This document shows, piece by piece, positions 29,180 to 38,066 of a stretch of 62,254 nucleotides of DNA (within the stretch, counting starts at the first letter, position 1; the number at the start of each line of letters is the position of its first letter). The position numbers and the translations under genes are program-made. Under the pieces are notes generated by a model. That model saw only the letters and a program-made list of their open reading frames with translations. It was not told the origin of the DNA and did not search any database. The stretch is from assembly GCA_030038995.1 (NCBI GenBank), contig JASHQS010000082.1, positions 1 through 62,254 on the forward strand. Direction: 5' to 3'. This DNA comes from Xanthobacteraceae bacterium (GTDB taxonomy: Bacteria > Pseudomonadota > Alphaproteobacteria > Rhizobiales > Xanthobacteraceae).

Positions 29180-30151
29180 TTATTTGATCGCCAGCGGATT
29201 TGTGGGCGAGCCGACCGCGCCGGTGATCGGGATGGCGGGCGCGACGAACATAAACTCGTAAACGCCGTCGGCGGCGCAATCCTCGGCGAGGTCTTTGAGA
29301 TAAAAGATCTCGCCCATGGTCATGCCCATGATCGGGATGGTGATCCAGTGCCAGGGCTGGTTGATGCCGCCCTCGGTGTTGTTGGGCCGCACCTCGCAGC
29401 CCCAGGTATCCGACGCGAGCGCCGCCAGCTCGGTGCCGGCGACGAATTCCAAGGTCTCGAAGGCGAAGCCCGGCGCGTCGCCGCCCGGATAGCCGTCCCA
29501 GCTGCCAGCCTTGAGGCAGCGCTCCATCTGGCCGGTGCGCACGACGATGTAATCGCCGCGCTTGAACTCCACGTTCTGCTTTTTTGCCGTGAGATCGAGG
29601 TCGTCGCAGGTGATGCCGTAGCCGTCGTCCAAAAATTCCTTGCCCAGCGCGCGCGCCACGTCGAGAAACACGCCGCGGCCGACCATCTTGTTCTTGGTCT
29701 TCTCGATGCCGCACTTCTGCGCGCCGAACGACGACACTTCGCGGCAATCGTAGCCGTTCCACATGTTGTTCTCGTAGAACACGTGGCCGAGCCCGTCCCA
29801 TTGCGTGCCGCATTGCAGCGGGATCACCACCATGTCGTCGGCGGCGCGGATGCCGCGCTTGTCGAGCACGCCCGAATAGGCGTCGGTGCCGGTGCGCAGC
29901 ATGGTGTGCAGCGGGTTGATGCGGCCAAGCGCAGGGTAATTGGTCTTGCCGCCCTGCGGGCCGCTATTGTCGAAATTGAGCGCCAGCGAGATCACCTTGC
30001 CTTTTTTGACCAGCCGCGCCGCGGCGACGATGTCCTCGGCGCTGGTGTAATTGAGCGTGCCGATCTCGTCGTCCGGCCCCCATTTGCCCCAGTTCTTGTA
30101 TTTCTCCGCCGCGGCGCGCAGGTCGTCGCGCGTGATCTTTTTCGCTGTCAT
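29180..30151 (-). CDS. Cyclase-family hydrolase, long form
   Basis: This is a 323-residue protein of the cyclase/kynurenine-formamidase superfamily in its longer version. The family start WGKWGPDDEIGTLNY and the region QCGTQWDGLGHVFYENNMWNGYD are typical. The strict HxGTHxDxPxH motif is replaced by CGTQWDGLGHV, as in the long subgroup. TGQMERCL and WHWITIPIMGMTMGEIF are further landmarks. Substrate unknown. It is divergent from the tartrate-dehydratase-like gene with 83 bases between starts, suggesting shared control. Confidence 0.85.
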   Translation of the reverse strand: MTAKKITRDDLRAAAEKYKNWGKWGPDDEIGTLNYTSAEDIVAAARLVKKGKVISLALNFDNSGPQGGKTNYPALGRINPLHTMLRTGTDAYSGVLDKRGIRAADDMVVIPLQCGTQWDGLGHVFYENNMWNGYDCREVSSFGAQKCGIEKTKNKMVGRGVFLDVARALGKEFLDDGYGITCDDLDLTAKKQNVEFKRGDYIVVRTGQMERCLKAGSWDGYPGGDAPGFAFETLEFVAGTELAALASDTWGCEVRPNNTEGGINQPWHWITIPIMGMTMGEIFYLKDLAEDCAADGVYEFMFVAPAIPITGAVGSPTNPLAIK

Positions 30152-30234
30152 CGTATAAGCCCCTTGCGCTTGTTGCGGTTTACTCCGCCGCGTCGAGCGG
30201 CAATGATAGCAAAGGGTCGGTGGGAGGACAGCCC

Positions 30235-31404
30235 ATGCGCATCGTCGATATCCGCGAAACCGCAATCCCGCTGAAATCATCGCTCGCCAATTCGAGCATC
30301 GATTTCTCCGAGATGACGACGTCGGTGGTCGCGCTGATCACCGATGTGCCGCGCGATGGCAAACCAGTGATCGGCTTCGCCTTCAACTCGACCGGCCGCT
30401 ACGCCTGCGGCGCGTCGATGCGGGCGCGCTTCATCCCGCGCATCCTGCGCGCCGCGCCCAAGTCGCTGCTCGATGAGAGCGGCGATAATTTTGATCCGGG
30501 AAAAATCCTTGCCGCGATGCTGCGGAACGAGAAATCCGGCGGCCATAGCGAGCGCTCGATCGGCATCGGCACCATCGAGATCGCGGTCTGGGACGCCGTC
30601 GCCAAGATCGCCGCAAAACCGCTGCATCGGCTCCTGGCCGAGCGCTACAATGGCGGCCGGATCGCTGACAAGGTTTTCTGCTATGTCGGCGCCGGCTGGT
30701 ACGCGCCGGGCAAGACCACCAAGGATTTGCAGGACGAGATGCGCCGCCACCTCGATGCCGGCTGCACGATGGTGAAGATGAAAGTGGGCGGCATGAGGCT
30801 CGCCGACGATCTCGCCCGCGTCGAGGCGGTGCGCTCGATCCTGCCGAACGGCGCGCTGCTTGCGGTCGACGCCAATTCGAAGTTCGGCCGCGACGAAGCG
30901 CTCGCTTACGCGCGCGGGCTTGCGCCCTATGGCCTGCGCTGGTTCGAGGAGCCGTGCGATCCGCTCGACTTTGCGCTGCTTGCCGAGATCGCCGCGGTCT
31001 ACGAGGCGCCGCTCGCCACCGGCGAGAATTTGTTTTCGACGCAGGACGTGGAAAACCTGGTGCGCTTCGGCGGCCTCAAACCTGGGCGTAACGACGTGAT
31101 CCAGGTCGATCCGCCGCAGGCCTACGGCATCGTGCAATATGCGCGCACGCTGGACATGCTGGCACGCCACGGTTGGCCGCGCCGCTTGTTGTTTCCGCAC
31201 GGCGGCAACCAGATGTCGCTTGCGATCGCCGCCGGCTTCGGGCTCGGCGGCGCCGAATCCTATCCGGGCGTGTTCGGCGAGTTCGGCGGCTTCGCCGACG
31301 ACGCCGAGCTCGCTGGCGGCTATCTGAAACTCTCCGACCGGCCCGGCATCGGCTTCGAAGGCCAGTCGCGGCTCTACCGCATCATGCGCGAGCTCGGGGC
31401 GTGA
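30235..31404 (+). CDS. Enolase-superfamily dehydratase, D(-)-tartrate dehydratase-like
   Basis: This is a 389-residue enzyme of the mandelate racemase group. The KMK motif has Lys181/Lys183, with metal ligands at Asp212 (VDANSK), Glu238 (FEEP) and Glu264 (ATGEN) and a catalytic histidine at His322 (FPHGGNQMS). Length, ligand spacing and the Lys/His pair match the D(-)-tartrate dehydratase (TarD) described from Bradyrhizobium, so dehydration of tartrate or a related acid sugar is likely. GGGAGGA at 30222-30228 fixes the start. Confidence 0.85.
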   Translation: MRIVDIRETAIPLKSSLANSSIDFSEMTTSVVALITDVPRDGKPVIGFAFNSTGRYACGASMRARFIPRILRAAPKSLLDESGDNFDPGKILAAMLRNEKSGGHSERSIGIGTIEIAVWDAVAKIAAKPLHRLLAERYNGGRIADKVFCYVGAGWYAPGKTTKDLQDEMRRHLDAGCTMVKMKVGGMRLADDLARVEAVRSILPNGALLAVDANSKFGRDEALAYARGLAPYGLRWFEEPCDPLDFALLAEIAAVYEAPLATGENLFSTQDVENLVRFGGLKPGRNDVIQVDPPQAYGIVQYARTLDMLARHGWPRRLLFPHGGNQMSLAIAAGFGLGGAESYPGVFGEFGGFADDAELAGGYLKLSDRPGIGFEGQSRLYRIMRELGA

Positions 31405-31718
31405 GAGTGGCGAAGGCGCCCTCACGTGAATTTCGCTCATTCCCGCGAAAGCGGCTGGATGTCTTTTTACTAAGCGATTGACATTGCTATCAATTTCTAC
31501 ATCATGATTCATGCACAGCCCCTACTCAGATCGTGCCAGATCAAGGGCTTAGCGCAAACAGAGTTACGCGCTTGCCTTGGCAGATTTCGGTTTCACCGCC
31601 ACGGTTGATGGCATAAAGTGCGGCTGGAAAAATGACCGCGAGCGCAGGGAGGTGAGCACCAGACAATCAGCGCTGACAGCATTGAGACTGAGAAAGTAAT
31701 CCTATCGGGAGGGAATCC
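31405..31718. other. Intergenic region upstream of the ebo-like cluster
   Basis: 314 bases without a gene. A fragment of the family A outer arm (CATTCCCGCG) lies at 31438-31448. A TTGACA hexamer at 31478-31483 in an AT-rich stretch could be a -35 box, with CATGAT at 31503-31508 a poor -10. Strong ribosome site GGGAGG just before 31719. This is the likely promoter region of the six genes that follow. Confidence 0.4.
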
Positions 31719-33137
31719 ATGCGAGTTATTACTGGCATCGCCGCCGCGGCGGTGATCTGCTTTGCCGCATCCGCGGCCGGCGCGCAAACCGTTCCCACAC
31801 AGCGGAATCAGGTTGCCTATCCGGGCGGTCACTTGCCCGGCAATCCCAAAGTTGCGCTGGTGAAGATCGCCGACGGATTGCACGATCCGGTCGGTGTCGC
31901 CTCGGCGTTCGACGGCACCGGCCGCATCTTCGTCTGCGAGCGCGTCGGCCGAGTGCGCATCGTCACCAAAGACGGCAAGCTACTGGATAAGCCGTTCCTC
32001 GATTTGACCAAGATCAATCCACTCGGCAACGATGTGCAGACCGGTTTCGTCGAGCAGGGTCTATGGTCGATCGCGTTCGATCCGGACTTTAAGAAGAACG
32101 GTTACTTCTACGTCCATTATTCTTCACTGCCGTTCAATGGCGCCGGCGTTATCTTGCGCGTCACCGTCGATCCGAAGAATCCGGACGTGGTCTCTACCGA
32201 ACAGGTTGTGAAGACCGCTAAGGTCGTGATGCTCATCCCGCAGCCCTACTACAATCACAACGGTGGCATGATCCAATTCGGTCCCGACGGCTATCTCTAT
32301 ATCAGCCGCGGCGACGGCGGCTGGGAAGGCGATCCGCTCAATGCTGGGCAGGACATCCATGTCTGGTGGGGCAAGCTTCTGCGCATCAACGTGCATGTGC
32401 CGGACGACAGCATTCCGTACCTTGTGCCGGCCGACAATCCGTTCAACGCCGCCCAGGCGAACCGGCTCATGTTCCTGTTCGGCGTGACCGAAGAGGCATT
32501 CTCGAAAATCAAGATCGGCGCCAAGCCGGAAATTTGGGCGTACGGTTTGCGCAATCCCTACCAGTTCCACTTCGACAAGAAGAGCGGCGATCTTTTCATC
32601 GCCGACGTTGGTCAGAACAGTTGGGAGAACGTGTTCTGGCAACCGCATACAAGTAAGGGCGGCGAGAACTACGGCTGGTCGCTGAATGCGGGAGCGCACT
32701 GCTTCCCGATTACCGGCCCCAACACGACCTGTCCCCAAGTCGGCGTTCTGCCGGTCGCCAATTACCCGCATGAACAGCCCTATCCCGGCGCTCCAAAGGA
32801 GAAGACCGGCTTCGGCTGTGCGGTGATTGGACTTGGCGTTGCCAACTACGCCGGTTTGAATGGCGCTTATCTTGCCGGCGACTGGTGCACCGGTCGGCTC
32901 TGGGGCATCGGTTGGGACAAGGGCGCCAAGAAATGGGTGCTGCAGGAGCTCGAGCAAACTCAGCTCCAGTTCACGTCCGGGAACATCATGGAAGATGGGA
33001 CCGTCGTGGCGACCAACTGCTACTGCTTCTACACCGCCGACCAAGGTCCGTTGGCCAACCCGGTCGGCGCGCTGTGGCGCGTGGTGGAAGCCGACAAGGT
33101 GCCTCCGGGCGCCGAAGTGGCGAAGACACTGAAGTAG
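31719..33137 (+). CDS. Secreted PQQ-dependent sugar dehydrogenase-like beta-propeller
   Basis: This is a 472-residue periplasmic protein with a signal peptide (about 1-22, AGA-Q). It has the glucose/sorbosone dehydrogenase (GSDH) six-bladed propeller pattern: LHDPVGVASAFDGTGRIFVCERVGRVRI, GLWSIAFDPDFKKNGYFYVHYS, NHNGGMIQFGPDGYLYISRGDGG and WAYGLRNPYQFHFD. Soluble members oxidise sugars or aldehydes with PQQ and calcium. PQQ use is inferred from family; no pqq gene is nearby. It heads the cluster and is followed by a cytochrome c that could accept its electrons. Confidence 0.85.
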   Translation: MRVITGIAAAAVICFAASAAGAQTVPTQRNQVAYPGGHLPGNPKVALVKIADGLHDPVGVASAFDGTGRIFVCERVGRVRIVTKDGKLLDKPFLDLTKINPLGNDVQTGFVEQGLWSIAFDPDFKKNGYFYVHYSSLPFNGAGVILRVTVDPKNPDVVSTEQVVKTAKVVMLIPQPYYNHNGGMIQFGPDGYLYISRGDGGWEGDPLNAGQDIHVWWGKLLRINVHVPDDSIPYLVPADNPFNAAQANRLMFLFGVTEEAFSKIKIGAKPEIWAYGLRNPYQFHFDKKSGDLFIADVGQNSWENVFWQPHTSKGGENYGWSLNAGAHCFPITGPNTTCPQVGVLPVANYPHEQPYPGAPKEKTGFGCAVIGLGVANYAGLNGAYLAGDWCTGRLWGIGWDKGAKKWVLQELEQTQLQFTSGNIMEDGTVVATNCYCFYTADQGPLANPVGALWRVVEADKVPPGAEVAKTLK

Positions 33138-33264
33138 TTGCGATCGCCGCATTGGCGCATCGCCTTTCGTAACCCGCGGGTGCATCGGTCAAGTGCTGCG
33201 CCCGCGGCAACCACATCCAGCTCAACGGTATTGGCTCCGTGCGGGCCGCCGAGCCAGAAAAGTT

Positions 33265-33759
33265 ATGAAATCCATGAGCATACTTGGCCGTTTGCTTCGG
33301 TCGCCGATGGCGCATGGCTGTTTTCGTTCGCCGTCGATCTTGGCGACTATGATTTTACTTATCGCTGCCGCGGAGGCTGCGGGCGTGCCGCAATTCACCA
33401 GTCCGCTCGACAACAGTCCGCTCGAAATCAAGCTTCTGCCGGGCGAAAAAATCACCGAAGGCGTGCAGGAATTCTACGACACCGGTGAAGACCCCTATAA
33501 AGGCGACGCCCAGGCGGTCGCGCAGGGCAAGGAACTTTATGAGACCTATTGCCAAGCCTGCCACATGCCCGATGGTAGTGGCCGCATCGGCCCGAGCCTG
33601 ATCGGCGACAGCCATCATTACCCGCGGTTCACCACCGACAAGGGCATGTTCGAGATCATCTATGGCGGCGGTACGGGGGCCATGCAACCCTTCGGCAAGC
33701 GCCTGACGCAGGACCAGATCCTCCACGTCATGGCCTATGTGCGCTCGCTGAAGAAATAG
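33265..33759 (+). CDS. Periplasmic cytochrome c, MoxG/XoxG-like
   Basis: This is a 164-residue single-heme cytochrome. After an N-terminal hydrophobic signal (about 24-39) comes a segment (TSPLDNSPLEIKLLPGEKIT) typical of cytochrome cL. The heme site is CQACH (96-100), and a GAMQPFGKRL segment supplies the probable axial Met. Cytochrome cL proteins take electrons from PQQ-dependent alcohol dehydrogenases. No mxaF/xoxF is in the window; the PQQ-type dehydrogenase 127 bases upstream is the obvious partner. Start 33265 or 33274 are both possible. Confidence 0.87.
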   Translation: MKSMSILGRLLRSPMAHGCFRSPSILATMILLIAAAEAAGVPQFTSPLDNSPLEIKLLPGEKITEGVQEFYDTGEDPYKGDAQAVAQGKELYETYCQACHMPDGSGRIGPSLIGDSHHYPRFTTDKGMFEIIYGGGTGAMQPFGKRLTQDQILHVMAYVRSLKK

Positions 33760-33780
33760 GACGGTCTGGTTCGAACCCTC

Positions 33781-35187
33781 ATGCACCCGACGATCGTCAT
33801 CAACGTCGTGGGACTGACGCCGCGGATGATCGGTTCCGACACGCCGGCCCTGCAACGGCTGGCGGCAACCGGCTCTGTACGGCAGCTCGCGACCGTCGTT
33901 CCGGCGGTGACCTGCCCGGTCCAGACAACTTACCTGACCGGGCTGCTGCCGCGCGAGCATGGCATCGTCGCCAACGGCTGGTACTTCCGCGATCTCTCCG
34001 AGGTGATGTTCTGGCGCCAGTCGAATCGGTTGGTCGCGGGCGAGCGCGTCTGGGAGGCGGCGCGGCGGCGCGATGCCTCCTTCACCTGTGCGAATATGTT
34101 CTGGTGGTACAATATGTACGCGGCGGCGGATATCGGCGTGACGCCGCGTCCGATGTACCCCGCCGATGGCCGCAAGATTCCCGATTGCTACACGGCGCCG
34201 GGTGAATTGCGCGACGAGCTCACCGCGCGCTTCGGCCGCTTTCCGCTGTTCAGCTTCTGGGGGCCGGCGACCAGCATCGTGGCCAGCGAGTGGATCGCGC
34301 GCAGCGCGCTTTACGTTCGCCGCGAGCGCAAGCCCACGCTTACGCTCATCTACTTACCGCATCTCGACTACGTGCTCCAGCGTCTCGGCCCCACCGCTCC
34401 GCAAATCGTGCGCGATTTGCGCGAGGTGGACGGGCTCTGCGGCGAGATTATCGAAGACGCGGAGCGCGACGGCGCGCGCATCATCGTGCTGTCCGAATAT
34501 GGCATCACGCCGGTGAGCAATCCGGTCGACATCAACCGCGCGCTTCGCCGCGCCGGTCTCGTTGTGGTGCGCGAGGAGCTCCAGCGTGAGCAACTCGACC
34601 CCGGCGCTTCTACGGCCTTTGCCGTCGCCGACCATCAGATCGCGCATATCTACGTGGCCGCCAAAGACCGCGTTGCGGAAGTCAAGGCGCTGGTCGCGGC
34701 ACTTCCCGGCGTCGAGCGCGTGCTCGACGATGTGACCAAGCCGGAATTCGGCCTCGATCACGTGCGCTCGGGCGAGCTTGTGGCGCTCGCGCGCGCGAAC
34801 AGCTGGTTCACTTATTATTATTGGCTTGACGACGCAAAAGCCCCCGACTACGCGTGCACCGTCGATATCCACCGCAAACCCGGCTACGACCCGGTGGAAC
34901 TTTTTCTTGACCCTGCCATCCGCTTTCCCAAGCTCAGCATCGGCTGGCGTCTGGCGAAGCGAGCGCTCGGATTGCGCACACTGATGGACGTGATCCCGCT
35001 CGACGCGAGCCTGGTGAAAGGCTCGCATGGGCGACCGACCGACGATGCAGCGGACGGGCCGGTACTCATCAGTTCCGACGCCACTTTGCTTCCGCCGGGA
35101 CCGCTCGCGGCGACCGAGGTCAAGACGCTGATCCTGGCTCATCTCTTTGACGAGCCGTCGTTGCTTGGCAATTTAGCACGAGGATGA
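33781..35187 (+). CDS. eboF: Alkaline phosphatase/nucleotide pyrophosphatase-fold protein, EboF-like
   Basis: This is a 468-residue protein resembling the type I phosphodiesterase/nucleotide pyrophosphatase family. PAVTCPVQTTYLTGLLPREHG (41-61) matches the nucleophile region, with Thr44 the likely nucleophile. Several expected metal ligands look changed: VVGLTPRM stands where an Asp-Gly pair is usual, and LSEYGITP where SDHG is usual. DYVLQRLGP has Gln where His is usual. In ebo clusters this family member is called EboF; it may be a divergent or non-hydrolytic member. It starts 21 bases after the cytochrome. Confidence 0.78.
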   Translation: MHPTIVINVVGLTPRMIGSDTPALQRLAATGSVRQLATVVPAVTCPVQTTYLTGLLPREHGIVANGWYFRDLSEVMFWRQSNRLVAGERVWEAARRRDASFTCANMFWWYNMYAAADIGVTPRPMYPADGRKIPDCYTAPGELRDELTARFGRFPLFSFWGPATSIVASEWIARSALYVRRERKPTLTLIYLPHLDYVLQRLGPTAPQIVRDLREVDGLCGEIIEDAERDGARIIVLSEYGITPVSNPVDINRALRRAGLVVVREELQREQLDPGASTAFAVADHQIAHIYVAAKDRVAEVKALVAALPGVERVLDDVTKPEFGLDHVRSGELVALARANSWFTYYYWLDDAKAPDYACTVDIHRKPGYDPVELFLDPAIRFPKLSIGWRLAKRALGLRTLMDVIPLDASLVKGSHGRPTDDAADGPVLISSDATLLPPGPLAATEVKTLILAHLFDEPSLLGNLARG

Positions 35188-35242
35188 TAGACTCGTGATG
35201 CATACAAATAGAACAAAAAGTAGCGTGCCCAGGAGGCGTCTA

Positions 35243-36184
35243 ATGCCTCTGCCGTTCGCCTTCCACGAGTTTGTTGGAAGAGCTGCGATGGGTCGGTCGG
35301 CAAACGGCCGCATGAGTTGGTCTGCGGCGCTGCGATTAGGGCGAATATCCAACCTTCCTACTGTATGGACGAACGTGCTTGCCGGTATCGTGCTCTCGGG
35401 CGCGGTGGTCACGGTATGGCCGGCCATGCTCCTTCTTGCTTCGTTGTCGCTCTTCTACACTGCCGGCATGTTCCTCAATGACGCATTCGATCGTGAATTT
35501 GACCGGCGCAATCGGCCGGATCGTCCGATCCCGGCGGGCGACGTGACGGCGACGACTGTCTTTGCTTACGGTTTTGGCCTTCTTGCCTCCGGCTTCGTCC
35601 TTCTCCTTGTCGTCGGCTACGGCGTGCCTGCAGGCACTGGCTGGCGGGCGCCGGCGGCTGGCGCTTTGTTGGCGGCGGTGATCGTGCTCTATGACAGCTG
35701 GCACAAAGCAAATCCCGTGGGCCCGTTCCTGATGGGGCTTTGCCGCCTCATGGTCTATCTGATCGCCGGCCTCGCGGTCGCGGGGACGCTGCCCGAGCGC
35801 CTGCTGCTCGCCGCCATCGTCTCCCTTTGCTATCTCATCGGCCTCACTTATGTCGCCAAGCAGGAGAGCTTGCGGCGCCTCGTGAATCTCTGGCCGCTTC
35901 TCTTTCTCGCCGCACCCTTCGCCTACGGTCTGCCATTCGCAACCGCGGGCGGCGCCGCGCTTGCTCTCTATGTTCTTTTGCTGGCAACCGTCATCTTCGC
36001 TCTGTTCCTTATATTTCGCCCGGGCGCTTGCGACATTCCGCATGCTATGATATTCCTGATAGCCGGCATCAGCTTGCTCGATGGGCTGTTCATGGCGGGA
36101 CAAGGCCTCGCGCTGCTTGCATCCGTCGCTGTTGCCGCTTTTCTGCTCACGCTTTTCTTCCAGCGCTTTATCACGGGGACGTGA
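35243..36184 (+). CDS. eboC: UbiA-superfamily prenyltransferase, EboC-like
   Basis: This is a 313-residue membrane enzyme with eight or nine helices. The prenyl-diphosphate/Mg motif is intact: NDAFDREFDRRNRPDRP (79-95, NDxxDxxxD). The second aspartate-rich loop is weaker (LYDSWHK). UbiA enzymes attach prenyl chains to acceptors inside the membrane; EboC of ebo clusters belongs here and its substrate is not known. AGGAGG at 35231-35236 selects the ATG at 35243 over the GTG at 35195. One base separates the stop from the next gene. Confidence 0.85.
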   Translation: MPLPFAFHEFVGRAAMGRSANGRMSWSAALRLGRISNLPTVWTNVLAGIVLSGAVVTVWPAMLLLASLSLFYTAGMFLNDAFDREFDRRNRPDRPIPAGDVTATTVFAYGFGLLASGFVLLLVVGYGVPAGTGWRAPAAGALLAAVIVLYDSWHKANPVGPFLMGLCRLMVYLIAGLAVAGTLPERLLLAAIVSLCYLIGLTYVAKQESLRRLVNLWPLLFLAAPFAYGLPFATAGGAALALYVLLLATVIFALFLIFRPGACDIPHAMIFLIAGISLLDGLFMAGQGLALLASVAVAAFLLTLFFQRFITGT

Positions 36185-36185
36185 G

Positions 36186-37061
36186 ATGCCAACGCCCGCA
36201 CAGTTGCTGCAAGGCTGGCTGCGCCGGCAATTACCTGGCGATGCGGCCGGCTGGCTGGAGGCACAAGCGGCGGCGGTCGGCGGCGCCGAAACCGATCGTG
36301 CACTGTTCCTGGCGATCAGCCTTGTGCATCGCCGCATCGGCAAGGCGGATCTCGCTCTCTCTGCGGCGGACATTGCAGCGGCGGAAGCGACGCGGCCGGG
36401 TTGGCGCCCAGCCGGCTGGAGTCTGGACCAAGCCGCCCGCATCTTTCTCCTGCTCGCCGCTGGCGGATCGCCTACGCGTTTTGCCGAGCGGCTTGAGCAG
36501 ATGTTTGCGACGGCGGACGTCGGCGAGCTGATAGCGTTCTATCGTGGACTGCCGCTCTATCCCGAGCAGCCGCGTTACGTCCAGCGCGCTGGAGAGGGGC
36601 TGCGCACCAACATGAAGGCGGTGTTCGAGGCGGTGGCGCATAACAATCCGTATCCCGCCGAGCAATTCGACGAGCACCGCTGGAATCAGATGGTGGTGAA
36701 GGCGTTATTTATCGGCAGCACGCTGTATCCCATCGAAGGCCTGGAGCGGCGCTGGAATCCGGACCTTACCCACATGCTCTGCGACTACGCGCATGAGCGC
36801 TGGGCGGCCGGCAGAACGGTCAGCTATGAGCTTTGGCGCGGTGTGGGACCTCACGCCGACAAGGCCGCCGTCGACGATCTCGCCCGCGTGCTTGACAATG
36901 GCGGACCGGTCGAGCGCCAGGCTGCGGCGCTGGCGCTTCGGGAAAGTCCGCATCGCGACGCCGCGAGCATTCTCGGCCGCGATCCAGATCTTGCCGCCGC
37001 TGTTCACGGCGGCAGGATCAGTTGGGACGCACTTGCGGCCAAGCATTCCGCGCCGACCTGA
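36186..37061 (+). CDS. eboA: EboA-domain protein
   Basis: This is a 291-residue, mostly helical soluble protein without signal peptide. The stretch RWNQMVVKALFIGSTLYPIEGL followed by DLTHMLCDYAHERWAAGRTVS and LWRGVGPH is the recognisable EboA signature; HEAT-like repeats fill the C-terminus. Biochemical function is unknown. It starts one base after eboC, so the two are almost certainly translated together. Confidence 0.85.
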   Translation: MPTPAQLLQGWLRRQLPGDAAGWLEAQAAAVGGAETDRALFLAISLVHRRIGKADLALSAADIAAAEATRPGWRPAGWSLDQAARIFLLLAAGGSPTRFAERLEQMFATADVGELIAFYRGLPLYPEQPRYVQRAGEGLRTNMKAVFEAVAHNNPYPAEQFDEHRWNQMVVKALFIGSTLYPIEGLERRWNPDLTHMLCDYAHERWAAGRTVSYELWRGVGPHADKAAVDDLARVLDNGGPVERQAAALALRESPHRDAASILGRDPDLAAAVHGGRISWDALAAKHSAPT

Positions 37062-37089
37062 AATGTAGACAAAGATGAAGGAGCGTCAC

Positions 37090-38007
37090 ATGACGTATAT
37101 CGATCCCCACATCCACATGCTGGCGCGCACCACCGCTGATTATGAGGCGATGGCCGCAGCGGGCGTTGTCGCCATCATCGAGCCGGCTTTCTGGATCGGC
37201 CAGCCGCGCACCTCCGTTGGAAGCTATATCGACTATCTATCGACCCTGGTCGGCTGGGAGCGATTCCGCGCCGCGCAATTCGGTATCCGCCACTATTGTT
37301 CCATCGGCCTCAACAGCAAGGAGGCGAATAACGAGCGCCTCGCCGAGGAAGTCATGCAGATTCTGCCGCGCTTTCTGCTCAAGGAGGGCGTGGTCGCGGT
37401 TGGCGAGATCGGCTACGACGAGCAAACGCCGGCCGAAGATAAGTATTTCCGCGCTCAGCTCGAGCTCGCCAAGGAGCTCAATATGCTGGTGCAGATACAC
37501 ACCCCGCACCGTGACAAGAAGCGCGGCACGTCGCGCTCAATGGACGTCTGCATCGAGCACAAGCTGGCGCCGGATCGAGTAGTCGTCGACCACAACAACG
37601 AAGAGACGGCACAGGAGGTCCTGGATCGCGGCTTCTGGGCCGGGTTTACGATCTACCCGGGCACCAAGATGGGCAATGAGCGGATGGTGGAGATTGTGCG
37701 CCGCTATGGTTCCGAGCACATCTTCATCAACTCGAGCGCCGATTGGGGCGTGTCCGATCCGCTCGCTGTGCCGAAAACTGCGCAGCTTATGCGCGAGCGC
37801 GGCATTGCCGAGGAACATATCCGGAGGGTGACCTACGAGAACGCGCTGAAGGCTTTTACGGCCGGCGGCCAGATGGCGGAAAGCGATTGGCTTTCGCCGC
37901 CGGCGATCGATCAGCGCACGTTGTTCGAGGGAAACTCGGTGTTGCGCGGCGGCCAGGAGCCGCGGATCGAGGGAAAGCGCACCAAGGAGCGCATGTTGAT
38001 CGAATAG
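37090..38007 (+). CDS. eboB: TatD-family metal-dependent hydrolase, EboB-like
   Basis: This is a 305-residue TIM-barrel hydrolase with a full set of TatD metal ligands: His7 and His9 (DPHIHM), Glu106 (VGEIGYD), His137 (QIHTPH), His168 (VVVDHNNEE) and Asp218 (SSADWG). In ebo clusters this protein is EboB. It may hydrolyse a phosphoester or amide in the pathway. AAGGAG at 37078-37083 selects the ATG at 37090 over one at 37075. It ends the cluster, 59 bases from a convergent GAF gene. Confidence 0.87.
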   Translation: MTYIDPHIHMLARTTADYEAMAAAGVVAIIEPAFWIGQPRTSVGSYIDYLSTLVGWERFRAAQFGIRHYCSIGLNSKEANNERLAEEVMQILPRFLLKEGVVAVGEIGYDEQTPAEDKYFRAQLELAKELNMLVQIHTPHRDKKRGTSRSMDVCIEHKLAPDRVVVDHNNEETAQEVLDRGFWAGFTIYPGTKMGNERMVEIVRRYGSEHIFINSSADWGVSDPLAVPKTAQLMRERGIAEEHIRRVTYENALKAFTAGGQMAESDWLSPPAIDQRTLFEGNSVLRGGQEPRIEGKRTKERMLIE

Positions 38008-38066
38008 CTTTTTCGGTGGAACATGATCTTTACAGAAAACCGGCTTCCACTTTTCCGGATCAGGCT

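Noticed and set aside
31719-33759. Methanol or lanthanide-dependent methanol dehydrogenase locus
   Set aside because: The dehydrogenase is a GSDH-type propeller, not MxaF/XoxF, and no other methylotrophy gene is present.
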